A stretch of 64,000 nt of DNA from an uncultured Shimia sp. (GTDB lineage: Bacteria > Pseudomonadota > Alphaproteobacteria > Rhodobacterales > Rhodobacteraceae): assembly GCF_947498095.1 (NCBI RefSeq), contig NZ_CANMJE010000007.1, positions 124,001 through 188,000 of the forward strand, read 5' to 3'. Positions 18,363-26,535 of the stretch are shown here, one piece after another (positions within the stretch are counted from its first letter, which is position 1; every line of letters begins with the position of its first letter). The position numbers were made by a program, and so were the translations under genes. The notes below the pieces were generated by a model that was not told the origin of the DNA, did not search any database, and saw only the letters and a list, made by a program, of their open reading frames with translations.

Positions 18363-19237
18363 GACACCAAGTCATGCACCCCCACACCCTGACGTTCAAG
18401 AACACCGCGCATCTTCTTGAGGGCCGCGGCTTCTAATTGCCGCACGCGTTCTTTCGACAAACCCATTTCTTCGCCCAGATCGGCCAGGGTTCGGCCGTCT
18501 TCGCGCATGCGGCGCTCGCGCAGGATGAACTGTTCGCGTGGCGTGAGAACTTCCATCGCATCATCTAAACGGGTGCGCAGTTTGTCATGATCGTGACGTT
18601 CCACCACAGTGTCTGCGCCCAAGGCGCTTTCATCTTCCAAGAGGTCGACCCACTCGCGACCCGACTCTTCGGTACTCTGTTGTGCGTTCAGCGACATGTC
18701 AGACCCCGACATGCGGCCGATCATCATCTCAGCATCCGCGCGCGACACACCAATCTCACTGGCAATCTTTTCACAGACCTGGTGGCTGTCCAAATGCTCG
18801 CCACGCGCCATCGCTTCGCGCTCGAGCCGCGCCTGAACACGGCGCAGGTTGAAAAACAACGACTTCTGCGAGGTTGTCGATCCAGTTCGGACAATCGACC
18901 AATTGCGCATGACATGATCCTGCAGACCGGCCCGAATCCACCAAACCGCATAGGTCGAGAAGCGCACACCGCGATCAGGGTCAAACCGATCTGCTGCCTT
19001 CATAAGGCCTAAGGACGCCTCTTGAATAAGGTCGCTATGAGACAGTCCCGTTCGGCGAAACTTGCCCGCCATCGAAATCGCCAGGCGAAGATAGGCGCGG
19101 ATCAGTCGATGCAAGGCGGCTGCGTCGCGCTCATCTCGCCATGCTCGGGCAAGGTCCGCTTCGGTGTCTGCATCCAGCATCTCGGCCTTCATGGATTTGC
19201 GAGTGATGCTGCTCGTCATTGGGGCATGCATAGTCAT
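18359..19237 (-). CDS. rpoH: Heat-shock/oxidative-stress sigma factor of the RpoH family (RpoH-II type)
   Basis: Sigma-70 family factor of 292 residues. Region 2 (DLIQEASLGLMKAADRFDPDRGVRFSTYA with WWIR) and region 4 (LTPREQFILRERRM, then LADLGEEMGLSKERVRQLE) are clear; the QKSLFFNLRR segment is the RpoH box. Alphaproteobacteria of this family carry two RpoH proteins. The RpoE-like promoter just upstream fits RpoH-II, which in Rhodobacter serves the singlet-oxygen response. An AAGGAGGAAGGAAA ribosome site precedes the ATG at 19237. It overlaps the ChaN-like gene by 4 bases and is divergent from cobU. Confidence 0.92.
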   Translation of the reverse strand: MTMHAPMTSSITRKSMKAEMLDADTEADLARAWRDERDAAALHRLIRAYLRLAISMAGKFRRTGLSHSDLIQEASLGLMKAADRFDPDRGVRFSTYAVWWIRAGLQDHVMRNWSIVRTGSTTSQKSLFFNLRRVQARLEREAMARGEHLDSHQVCEKIASEIGVSRADAEMMIGRMSGSDMSLNAQQSTEESGREWVDLLEDESALGADTVVERHDHDKLRTRLDDAMEVLTPREQFILRERRMREDGRTLADLGEEMGLSKERVRQLEAAALKKMRGVLERQGVGVHDLVS

Positions 19238-19270
19238 TTGCGGTTTCCTTCCTCCTTGCGCTCTTACAAG

Positions 19271-19300
19271 GAATTACGCACCCTGCAGGAAAACGGATCA
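19271..19300 (-). promoter_or_regulatory. RpoE-like promoter of rpoH
   Basis: On the minus strand TGATCC (19300-19295) is followed 18 bases later by TAATTC (19276-19271), 34 bases before the rpoH ATG. This matches the TGATC-N18/19-TA form of group IV RpoE promoters known from Rhodobacter. Function is inferred from position and motif. Confidence 0.6.
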
Positions 19301-19331
19301 CTCGGTACGAAATTTAGTTTGGATCAAAAAG

Positions 19332-19853
19332 ATGATTCTAAAAACCACCTTTATACTGGGCGGTGCCGCGTCAGGCAAATCCACCTATGCTGAACACCTG
19401 GTTGTGGCGACCGGAAAGCCGCGCGTGTATCTAGCGACCTCTCAGGCGTATGACGCTGAAATGGAAGATAAAATCTCTCGACACCAGACCTCACGCGGGC
19501 CAGACTGGGAGACGGTGGAATGCCCATTTGAGCTAGCAAAAGCCTTGGCAAAAATTCGCGCGGATCAGGTGGCTTTGGTCGATTGTGCCACCATGTGGCT
19601 GAGCAATCACCTGCTGAAGGACCACGACTTGGAGGCGGAAAGCGGGCTTTTGCTGCGCGCCATTGTCGCGTGCAAAGGGCAGGTTGTGATCGTTTCAAAC
19701 GAGGTTGGCATGGGGGTTGTCCCCGACAATGCTTTGGCCCGAAAGTTTCGCAATGTGCAGGGCAAGTTGAACCAACAGATTTCCGAGATTTCTGAGACAG
19801 CGATTCTCGTCGTCGCAGGGCTGCCCATGGCACTAAAAGGTGAACTACCATGA
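19332..19853 (+). CDS. cobU: Adenosylcobinamide kinase/adenosylcobinamide-phosphate guanylyltransferase
   Basis: Bifunctional enzyme (CobU/CobP) of 173 residues that phosphorylates adenosylcobinamide and transfers GMP to it in cobalamin nucleotide-loop assembly. The P-loop GGAASGKSTYAE begins at residue 9; the later segments VDCATMWLSNHLL and VSNEVGMGVVPDN are family signatures. ATG 19332 is chosen because the upstream open frame runs through the rpoH promoter and does not resemble the family. It has an ATGA overlap with the next gene, a phosphatase probably acting in the same pathway. No cobalamin riboswitch is seen upstream. Confidence 0.93.
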   Translation: MILKTTFILGGAASGKSTYAEHLVVATGKPRVYLATSQAYDAEMEDKISRHQTSRGPDWETVECPFELAKALAKIRADQVALVDCATMWLSNHLLKDHDLEAESGLLLRAIVACKGQVVIVSNEVGMGVVPDNALARKFRNVQGKLNQQISEISETAILVVAGLPMALKGELP

Positions 19854-20425
19854 GTCGCCTGTTTATGGTGAGGCACGGTCCAACACACGCCAAGTCGATG
19901 GTCGGCTGGAGCGACATTCCCGCCGATCTGTCTGACACCGCGGCGCTGACAAGGCTGTCTGCCTTTCTGCCGCAAGATGCGCCTGTGGTCAGTTCGGATC
20001 TCAGCCGAGCGGTCGAGACCGCGACAGCTATTGAAAACGGTCGGTTGCGATTGCCACACCGCGAAGGCCTGCGCGAAATGCACTTTGGCGACTGGGAGTT
20101 GAAGCGGTTTGATGAGGTTTCGGCGCAAGACCCCCACCATATCCGTGCCTTTTGGGAAACGCCGGGCGATGTTGCGCCGCCCAATGGCGAGAGTTGGAAC
20201 GTGGTTTGCGCGCGTGTTGACGATGCCATCGATGGGCTTTTAGCGGATCACAATGACACCGACATGATCGTGGTCGCCCACTTTGGCGCTATCCTGACCC
20301 AAATTGCACGCGCCGAAGGGCTAAGTGGATCGGATGCCTTTGGTCACAAGATCGACAACCTCTCTGTCACGGTCATCGAAACACATGGGAACTGGCGGGC
20401 CGAGGTGATCAATCACAATCCGTGA
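19850..20425 (+). CDS. Histidine phosphatase family protein (CobC/alpha-ribazole phosphatase-like)
   Basis: Phosphohistidine phosphatase of 191 residues. The catalytic RHG motif (MVRHGPTHA) is at residues 6-8, the second motif is FGDWELKRF near residue 82, and the second catalytic His is in VAHFGAI near 143. By family it could be alpha-ribazole-5'-phosphate phosphatase, and the overlap with cobU supports that. Other members of the superfamily are broad, so the substrate is inferred from context. No signal peptide is present. Confidence 0.82.
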   Translation: MSRLFMVRHGPTHAKSMVGWSDIPADLSDTAALTRLSAFLPQDAPVVSSDLSRAVETATAIENGRLRLPHREGLREMHFGDWELKRFDEVSAQDPHHIRAFWETPGDVAPPNGESWNVVCARVDDAIDGLLADHNDTDMIVVAHFGAILTQIARAEGLSGSDAFGHKIDNLSVTVIETHGNWRAEVINHNP

Positions 20426-20484
20426 TGGGTTTGGATCACAGTTCTTCGTTTTGCGATGCGCGAAACCGGCGCTAGGTTGCCTGC

Positions 20485-21357
20485 ATGACATATCATTTGC
20501 TTCTGGGCGATTACGCCTATTCTTCGTGGTCGCTTCGCGGCTGGTTGTTGTTTGAAAAATTCGGGATTTCCCGGAAACAAACGATGCTGGATTTCTCAGG
20601 CCGGGATGTGGCGGGCCAATTGACCGCCTACGCTCCGGCGCACACCGTGCCGACGGTTATCACCCCTGAAGGCGCTGTGGTCTCGGATTCGCTGGCGATT
20701 GCAGAAGAATTGGCGTCACGTCACCCCGACGCCGGGCTCTGGCCAAGCGATCCACTGGCCCGCGCGACGGCCCGCAGCCTGACAAGCGAAATGCACTCGG
20801 GCTTTACGGCCTTGCGTACGGACTGTCCTATGAGCCTGCGTCAGGCGTATTTGGATACCTCCCCTTCCGATGCGGTTCTGGCCGATCTTGAACGGATCGA
20901 AACCCTCTGGGCGCACGCTCAAGAGACCTGTTCGGGCAGCGGGCCTTGGCTTTGTGGTGAATACTCTGCCGTCGATGCGTTCTATGCACCGGTTGCCGCA
21001 CGCATCGCCGGGTTTAGCCTGCCTGTTGGTGATCGGGCTGCGGCCTATGTTGCCGCGCATCTGGCAGATCCGGCATTCCGACGTTGGCGGGCGATGGGGC
21101 TGGTCAGCGGAGCTACGTTGCCTTGGTATGCGCAGGACTATGAGGTCGGCGCATGGCCAGGCCCTACTCCATTGTCAGCCAAGGCGGTTGAGGGGCTTGA
21201 GGCCGAGAATGAGGCCTGCCCCTATTCCGGCAAACCGGTGACGGATGTACTTGAGTTGGACGGTCGGCGCTTTGGGTTCTGCAACCCGTTCTGCCGTGAC
21301 AAAACCGTGGCTGATCCCGAGGCCTGGCCGGCCTTTATGGCCTTGCTGTCGGCATGA
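20485..21357 (+). CDS. Glutathione S-transferase family protein with C-terminal Cys module
   Basis: Protein of 290 residues. Residues 1-215 look like a GST: an N-terminal thioredoxin-like half with YSSWSLRGW and a VSDSLAIAEELA segment (the SNAIA-like glutathione contact), then an alpha-helical half. Residues 235-290 are extra: they contain CPYSGKPVTDVLELDGRRFG and then FCNPFCRDK, a four-residue spaced set of cysteines that looks like a small metal-binding or YHS-like module. The combination is larger than the usual 200-230 residue GST. It is monocistronic, with short gaps on both sides. Confidence 0.85.
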   Translation: MTYHLLLGDYAYSSWSLRGWLLFEKFGISRKQTMLDFSGRDVAGQLTAYAPAHTVPTVITPEGAVVSDSLAIAEELASRHPDAGLWPSDPLARATARSLTSEMHSGFTALRTDCPMSLRQAYLDTSPSDAVLADLERIETLWAHAQETCSGSGPWLCGEYSAVDAFYAPVAARIAGFSLPVGDRAAAYVAAHLADPAFRRWRAMGLVSGATLPWYAQDYEVGAWPGPTPLSAKAVEGLEAENEACPYSGKPVTDVLELDGRRFGFCNPFCRDKTVADPEAWPAFMALLSA

Positions 21358-21402
21358 CCACGTTACCCCCCGCTTTCAGTTCTTAAACGCAACGGCCAAC
21401 AA

Positions 21403-21421
21403 TTAACCTCTCGCTAACCAT
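21403..21421. promoter_or_regulatory. Candidate CtrA-binding site upstream of comM
   Basis: TTAACCTCTCGCTAACCAT reads TTAA-N7-CTAA, one base from the CtrA consensus TTAA-N7-TTAA, and a further TTAAC follows at 21428. It lies about 40-60 bases before the comM ATG. CtrA control of competence-type genes is known in Rhodobacter capsulatus; here it is inferred. Confidence 0.55.
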
Positions 21422-21461
21422 GCAGCGTTAACACTTTTCCAAGGAATTGGGAGAAGTGTTC

Positions 21462-22970
21462 ATGGCATCACGGGCCTATACGGTGGCTTTCGAAGGGGTG
21501 GATGCCCACACGGTCGAGGTGCAATGCGCGGTTTCCGCTGGCTTGCCTGCGTTTTCTATTGTGGGCCTGCCCGACAAAGCGGTGTCAGAAGCCCGTGAGC
21601 GGGTGCGCGCGGCTTTGAACGCGATGGCGATTGCATTGCCCTCGAAACGCATCACCGTGAACCTGTCTCCGGCGGATCTTCCGAAAGAGGGCAGTCATTT
21701 CGATCTGCCCGTCGCCGTGGCGCTTTTGGCGGCGCTCAACATCATTCCCGAAGACGCGGCCGAAGGCAGTGTGTCACTGGGGGAGTTGTCCTTGGATGGC
21801 ACGTTGATTCCGGTGACGGGCGCTCTGCCGGCCGCGATGTCAGCAGCGCAAAGCAACCGCACCTTGCTCTGCCCGGCCGCCTCAGGCAGCGAGGCGGCGT
21901 GGGTTGGCGATGCGCAGGTGATCGGGGCGGTCACGCTGGCGGACGTTGTGCGTCATTACAACGGGCAGTCTCCCCTTGCCCCGTCGGAACCGGGAGAGGT
22001 CACGGCCCTGCCCGGCAATCGCGACCTGCGGGATATCAAAGGTCAGGAACGCGCCAAACGTGCGTTGGAAATTGCCGCGGCTGGACGACACCACTTTCTC
22101 ATGACCGGCAGTCCGGGGTCAGGCAAATCCATGCTGGCCGCACGTATGCCGACAATACTGCCGCCGCTTTCGCCGCAAGAGGCGCTTGAAACTTCGATGG
22201 TGCATTCCGTGGCCGGGTTGTTGGATCAGGGAGGCATTTCGCGCATCCGCCCCTTTCGTGAGCCGCATCACACGGCCTCGATGCCCGCGATTGTGGGCGG
22301 AGGGCGGCGGGCCAGCCGCGGCGAAATCAGTCTTGCCCATAACGGCGTGTTGTTTCTGGATGAGCTGCCCGAGTTTTCACGCGCGGTGCTGGAAACCTTG
22401 CGGCAACCGATTGAAACAGGAGAGGTGATGGTGGCCCGCGCCAATGCCCATGTGACTTATCCTTGCAAGTTCCTGCTGATCGCCGCTGCCAACCCCTGTC
22501 GTTGCGGGGAATTGTTCGATCCGGCCAAGGCGTGTTCGCGGGCACCGAAATGCGGTGAAGATTATATGGGGCGCATATCCGGGCCGTTGATGGACCGTAT
22601 TGATCTGCGGCTTGAGGTCCCCCCGGTCGACTTTCGCGATCTCGATCTGCCCTCAGATGGCGAGACGTCCGCCACGGTCGTCGCGCGGGTAATGGGCGCC
22701 CGCGACATTCAAGGACAGCGGTTTGCAGATCACGACGAATTGCGGGTCAACGCAGATGTCGAAGGCGCCATGCTGGAGGACATTGCCACCCCAGACAAAG
22801 AAGGCCGCGCTTTCTTGCAGGCCGTCGCTGACCGTTTTGGTTTATCGGCACGCGGCTATCATCGGGTGTTACGGATAGCCCGCACCATCGCCGATCTGGA
22901 AGACAGCGCAGAGGTGCGCAAACCTCATGTCGCCGAGGCCGTCAGCTTTCGAATTTCAAATGCGACCTGA
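21462..22970 (+). CDS. comM: YifB/ComM family Mg-chelatase-like AAA ATPase
   Basis: Hexameric helicase-like ATPase that promotes branch migration during natural transformation. The 502-residue protein has an N-terminal Lon-protease-like domain (residues 1-170), a Walker A GSPGSGKSMLAAR near 215, Walker B LFLDELPEF near 300 and a NPCRCG ... CSRAPKCG zinc-like loop near 345-365. ATG 21462 is preferred to TTG 21447. The upstream CtrA-like site suggests regulation together with DNA-uptake or gene-transfer-agent recipient functions. It converges with gshB, leaving only 4 bases between the stops. Confidence 0.92.
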   Translation: MASRAYTVAFEGVDAHTVEVQCAVSAGLPAFSIVGLPDKAVSEARERVRAALNAMAIALPSKRITVNLSPADLPKEGSHFDLPVAVALLAALNIIPEDAAEGSVSLGELSLDGTLIPVTGALPAAMSAAQSNRTLLCPAASGSEAAWVGDAQVIGAVTLADVVRHYNGQSPLAPSEPGEVTALPGNRDLRDIKGQERAKRALEIAAAGRHHFLMTGSPGSGKSMLAARMPTILPPLSPQEALETSMVHSVAGLLDQGGISRIRPFREPHHTASMPAIVGGGRRASRGEISLAHNGVLFLDELPEFSRAVLETLRQPIETGEVMVARANAHVTYPCKFLLIAAANPCRCGELFDPAKACSRAPKCGEDYMGRISGPLMDRIDLRLEVPPVDFRDLDLPSDGETSATVVARVMGARDIQGQRFADHDELRVNADVEGAMLEDIATPDKEGRAFLQAVADRFGLSARGYHRVLRIARTIADLEDSAEVRKPHVAEAVSFRISNAT

Positions 22971-22974
22971 CAGG

Positions 22975-23910
22975 TCAGGCGCGTTTTGATTCAATGGCTT
23001 GCCAGATCTTTTCGGCAATATTGACGCCATCAAACCGCTCAAGCTCCTGAATGCCTGTGGGCGAGGTCACGTTGATCTCGGTCAGGTAATCACCGATCAC
23101 GTCAATCCCGACAAAAACCTGCCCTTTCTCTTTCAAAAGCGGACCAATGCGGGCGCAAATTTCAAGGTCTCTTTCACTCAGAGCGATTTTCTCAGGGCGC
23201 CCGCCGACATGCATGTTGGAGCGGGTTTCGCCTTTGGCTGGGACCCGGTTGATCGCGCCGACGGGTTCACCGTCTACAAGGATCACGCGCTTGTCGCCAT
23301 TGCTGACATCGGGCAGGAACTTCTGGACGATCAACGGCTCGCGGCTGAAGCTGGCAAACAACTCATGCAGCGAGGTCAGGTTGCGGTCGTTGCGATCCAG
23401 ACGGAAGACGCCCGCGCCGCCGTTGCCATAGAGCGGTTTCAAGATCACATCACCATGCTTTTCCTTGAATGCCTTGATGGTGTCCAGATCGCGGGCAATG
23501 GTGGTTGGGGGTGTCAAATCCGGGAAGTCCAGCACAAGCAGTTTTTCGGGATAGTTGCGCACCCAGAAGGGATCGTTCACCACCAACGTGCCGGGCGCCA
23601 AACGGTCCAACAGATGGGTTGAGGTGATGTAGTGCATGTCAAACGGCGGATCTTGACGCAACCAGACCACGTCAAAATCGGCTAGATCGACCTGGGTCAG
23701 CGCGCTCAGGTCGGCGTGGTTTCCCTGTTCGCGGCGCACCGTGAAATGATGGCCTTTGGCCGTGATGCGCCCCTCTTCATAGGCCAGATGATCAGGTGAG
23801 TAGTAGAACAACTCGTGACCGCGGGCCTGTGCTTCTTCGGCAAGACGAAATGAGCTGTCGGCATTGATATCCACCGACTGAATAGGATCCATCTGAAAGG
23901 CGATTTTCAT
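22975..23910 (-). CDS. gshB: Glutathione synthetase
   Basis: ATP-grasp ligase of 311 residues that joins gamma-glutamylcysteine and glycine. It begins [14 protein letters not shown], the typical GshB N-terminus, followed by the [14 protein letters not shown] region and the ATP-grasp loop [13 protein letters not shown] near residue 165; [21 protein letters not shown] near the end is the metal/ATP site. The start at 23910 is chosen over an upstream frame extension that lacks resemblance. It lies in the same direction as yraN and rsmI, a frequent alphaproteobacterial order. Confidence 0.95.
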   Translation of the reverse strand: MKIAFQMDPIQSVDINADSSFRLAEEAQARGHELFYYSPDHLAYEEGRITAKGHHFTVRREQGNHADLSALTQVDLADFDVVWLRQDPPFDMHYITSTHLLDRLAPGTLVVNDPFWVRNYPEKLLVLDFPDLTPPTTIARDLDTIKAFKEKHGDVILKPLYGNGGAGVFRLDRNDRNLTSLHELFASFSREPLIVQKFLPDVSNGDKRVILVDGEPVGAINRVPAKGETRSNMHVGGRPEKIALSERDLEICARIGPLLKEKGQVFVGIDVIGDYLTEINVTSPTGIQELERFDGVNIAEKIWQAIESKRA

Positions 23911-23982
23911 GGGGCGCGTACCTCGAATGCATGTCTTGCCCCTTACATGGCGTACCAACCTGCGCCTTGCAATGCCTTGGCG

Positions 23983-24366
23983 TCAGCCAGACAGCGCATT
24001 TTCGAGAATGTGAATTTCGCCTTGTGCATTAACCAATGCCACATCAAAGCGACATTCCGTCATTTCACCGCGTGGCTCTCCGGCCAGATAGGCCGCTGCC
24101 CCATCAGCCAAGCGCATCATCTGACGCGCTGTAAGCGACTCTGCCGCCCGTGCGAAATCGCGGGATTTCTTGACCTCAACAAACACCAGCGTTTTGCCAT
24201 CGCGCATGACAAGGTCCAGTTCCCCGACACCCTGACGACGCCAGCGACGCGCGGCAGTTTCTAGGCCATGATCGAGGTAATACCGCTCAACAGCGTTTTC
24301 AGCGGAGACACCAGAGTGATAGGCGCGCTGGCTGCGGTCTGATCGGTTTTGCTCGGTCAAAAACAT
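23983..24366 (-). CDS. yraN: YraN/UPF0102 family protein
   Basis: Protein of 127 residues with the restriction-endonuclease-like fold signature of UPF0102: the GELDLVMRDGKTLVFVEVK segment near residues 50-68 contains the D-x(n)-E-x-K nuclease core. The function is not established, although related proteins have been linked to Holliday-junction processing and to the neighbouring rsmI gene. It lies 42 bases after rsmI and before gshB, in the same direction, the common context for this family. Confidence 0.88.
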   Translation of the reverse strand: MFLTEQNRSDRSQRAYHSGVSAENAVERYYLDHGLETAARRWRRQGVGELDLVMRDGKTLVFVEVKKSRDFARAAESLTARQMMRLADGAAAYLAGEPRGEMTECRFDVALVNAQGEIHILENALSG

Positions 24367-24408
24367 GGGTGCCTCTCAAAAAGACTGTAACTGGGTGCCG
24401 CGCCCCCG

Positions 24409-25266
24409 TTACTTGCCTGAGAGTTTAATGGCCATTTGGTAAACAGAACGTTTGTGCGCGCCATAGGCTTTTGCGACGCTGTCGGCGGCATCGCGCACCG
24501 ACATGGTTGTAAGCGCGGACTGCAACGCGGCCTCAAGGTCTTCGTCCGAGGTTTCCCTGAGGGCTGCCCGGTCGACCAGAACAACAATTTCTCCCTTGAG
24601 CTTGGTTCCGGAAATCTCTTCGGCAAGCGTGCCAAGCGTTCCGCGGCGCACCTCTTCAAACTTTTTTGTCAATTCGCGGCAAATCACGGCCTTGCGGTCT
24701 GGTCCGAGAACTCGCGAGGCATCGCTGAGCATATCGCCTATCCGGTGCGGACTTTCGTAAAAAACCAGCGTACCGGGCACATCTTTCACAGCTTCCAGCC
24801 CGGATCGGCGCGCGCCTTTGGCGTTGGGCAGGAACCCCGCAAAAAAGAATGCATCCGTCGGCAGGCCAGCCAGCGTCAATGCGGTGATAATGGCGCTGGG
24901 ACCTGGCGCAGATGTTACGAGATGGCCGGCCTCAGCCGCCTCAACCGACAAGTGGTACCCGGGATCGGCAATCAGGGGCGTGCCTGCCTCGGACGCATAG
25001 GCCACGGATTGCCCGTCTTCGAGATACGCCAGCAGTTTTCCGCGCACTTTGGCGCTGGAATGATCGTGATATGACAAGAGCGGACGATCACCCAATGGAA
25101 CCCCGTGGATTTCCAACAGGCGCCGCAACGACCTAGTGTCCTCGGCTGCAAGCACATCTGCCGACGCCAAAACGTCAAGTGCGCGCAAGGTGATGTCGCG
25201 GGCGGTGCCGATCGGTGTTGCGACAAAGTGCAATCCCGGTTGCAATCTGATGGCCTGATGATTCAA
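24409..25266 (-). CDS. rsmI: 16S rRNA (cytidine-1402-2'-O)-methyltransferase
   Basis: SAM-dependent enzyme of 285 residues that 2'-O-methylates C1402 in the ribosomal P site. The N-terminal HFVATPIGTARDIT, the LLSYHDHS segment, SEAGTPLIADPGY near residue 90 and FYESPHRI near 165 are family hallmarks. The start appears to be TTG at 25266, because no ATG or GTG lies close enough to keep the conserved N-terminal strand; the ribosome site is weak. It is divergent from the LpoA-like lipoprotein gene, a very common arrangement in proteobacteria. Confidence 0.93.
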   Translation of the reverse strand: MNHQAIRLQPGLHFVATPIGTARDITLRALDVLASADVLAAEDTRSLRRLLEIHGVPLGDRPLLSYHDHSSAKVRGKLLAYLEDGQSVAYASEAGTPLIADPGYHLSVEAAEAGHLVTSAPGPSAIITALTLAGLPTDAFFFAGFLPNAKGARRSGLEAVKDVPGTLVFYESPHRIGDMLSDASRVLGPDRKAVICRELTKKFEEVRRGTLGTLAEEISGTKLKGEIVVLVDRAALRETSDEDLEAALQSALTTMSVRDAADSVAKAYGAHKRSVYQMAIKLSGK

Positions 25267-25364
25267 AGCTGGACCCAGTGTTTGTGTCGTCTATGATCCC
25301 CTACCGAGGTACAGGCCCCAGAGCCAGTCAGATTCAGACCCGCCAGAGGGAGTGAGGATTTTTT

Positions 25365-26525
25365 ATGATTACCCGTCTTAACCCTGCAAGCCGTTTTCTG
25401 AAAGGGGTCGCCTTGGCGCTGGCCCTCACGGGTCTTGCGGCCTGTGTCGAAACAGGCCCAACGATCTCAACCTCTGATCCTGTTCCTGTCGCCCTTTTGG
25501 TGCCCTCGGGGTCCAGCGATTCCGGGGATGCGGTCATTGCGCAAAGCCTCGAGAATGCGGCCAAGTTGGCTATTGCCGACTTGCAAGGTGTCAAAATCGA
25601 TCTGCGGGTTTACAGCACTGCGGGTAATGCGGCCACAGCACAGGCGGCTGCGATCACGGCGGTCAATGAAGGGGCCAAGATTATTCTTGGGCCATTGCAC
25701 GGCGAGGCGGCGAATGCGGCGGGCAAGGCGGTGGCGTCGAGCAACGTTAACGTCCTTTCCTTTTCGAACAACACCACCATTGCCGGCGGCAACGTCTTTG
25801 TTCTGGGGGCAACCTTTCAGAACACAGCCAACCGCCTGACACGCTTTGCATCGGCCCAAGGCAAGGCCCGGGTCGTTGTGGTGCATGCCAACAACGTCGC
25901 TGGTGAAGTAGGTAAAAACGCGATTAACGGCGCGCTTGCCGGCGTCGCTGCCAGCAATGTGGGCACCGTCGGGTACGAATTTTCTCAAGAAGGTGTAATC
26001 AGCGCGGTCAGCCAGGTGCGCAGCGCCGTAGAGCAGGGTCAGGCTGATACGATCTTTTTGACCTCGAACACCTCTGGCGCCCTGCCGCTAATGTCGCAAT
26101 TGCTGCCTGAGGCTGGGCTTACGGCTGACAAGGTTCAGTATGTTGGGCTGACGCGCTGGGATATTCCATCTCAGACGCTGTCGCTGCCTGGCGTTCAGGG
26201 CGGCTGGTTTGCGCGGCCAGACGAGGCGCTGACACAGCAGTTCCAACAGCGCTATGCCTCGGCTTATGGCGGCTTGCCGCATGCTTTGGGCGGGTTGGCC
26301 TATGACGGCATTGCGGCGATCGGTGCTCTTGTCAAATCAGGCAAAACCAATGCATTGACCACCAGCGGCCTCACACAAGGTGCAGGCTTTCAGGGCGTAA
26401 ACGGGATTTTCCGCCTGAGATCTGACGGAACGAACGAGCGCGGACTGGCGGTTGTCACGATTCGCGACAGACAGGTGGTGACTCTTGACCCAGCCCCAAC
26501 CAGCTTTAGCGGAGCCGGCTTCTAA
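25365..26525 (+). CDS. LpoA-like penicillin-binding protein activator lipoprotein
   Basis: Lipoprotein of 386 residues with a signal peptide and lipobox LAAC (Cys near residue 27). The mature part is a periplasmic-binding-protein fold: VALLVPSGS, ILGPLHGEAANAAG, VLSFSNN and VVVVHANN segments. The divergent rsmI gene is the classical neighbour of LpoA, the outer-membrane activator of PBP1A. Alphaproteobacterial members lack the N-terminal TPR half of E. coli LpoA, as this one does. A GGGAGTGAGG ribosome site precedes the ATG. Identity as PBP activator is family-level. Confidence 0.82.
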   Translation: MITRLNPASRFLKGVALALALTGLAACVETGPTISTSDPVPVALLVPSGSSDSGDAVIAQSLENAAKLAIADLQGVKIDLRVYSTAGNAATAQAAAITAVNEGAKIILGPLHGEAANAAGKAVASSNVNVLSFSNNTTIAGGNVFVLGATFQNTANRLTRFASAQGKARVVVVHANNVAGEVGKNAINGALAGVAASNVGTVGYEFSQEGVISAVSQVRSAVEQGQADTIFLTSNTSGALPLMSQLLPEAGLTADKVQYVGLTRWDIPSQTLSLPGVQGGWFARPDEALTQQFQQRYASAYGGLPHALGGLAYDGIAAIGALVKSGKTNALTTSGLTQGAGFQGVNGIFRLRSDGTNERGLAVVTIRDRQVVTLDPAPTSFSGAGF

Positions 26526-26535
26526 TCAAACGCCG

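Noticed and set aside
19238-19331. Cobalamin riboswitch before cobU
   Set aside because: Gap is under 100 bases and lacks the B12-box; it is instead explained by the divergent rpoH promoter.
26485-26535. TTG start for glnD giving 936 residues
   Set aside because: Would overlap the upstream lipoprotein gene and adds no conserved residues; ATG 26536 preferred.
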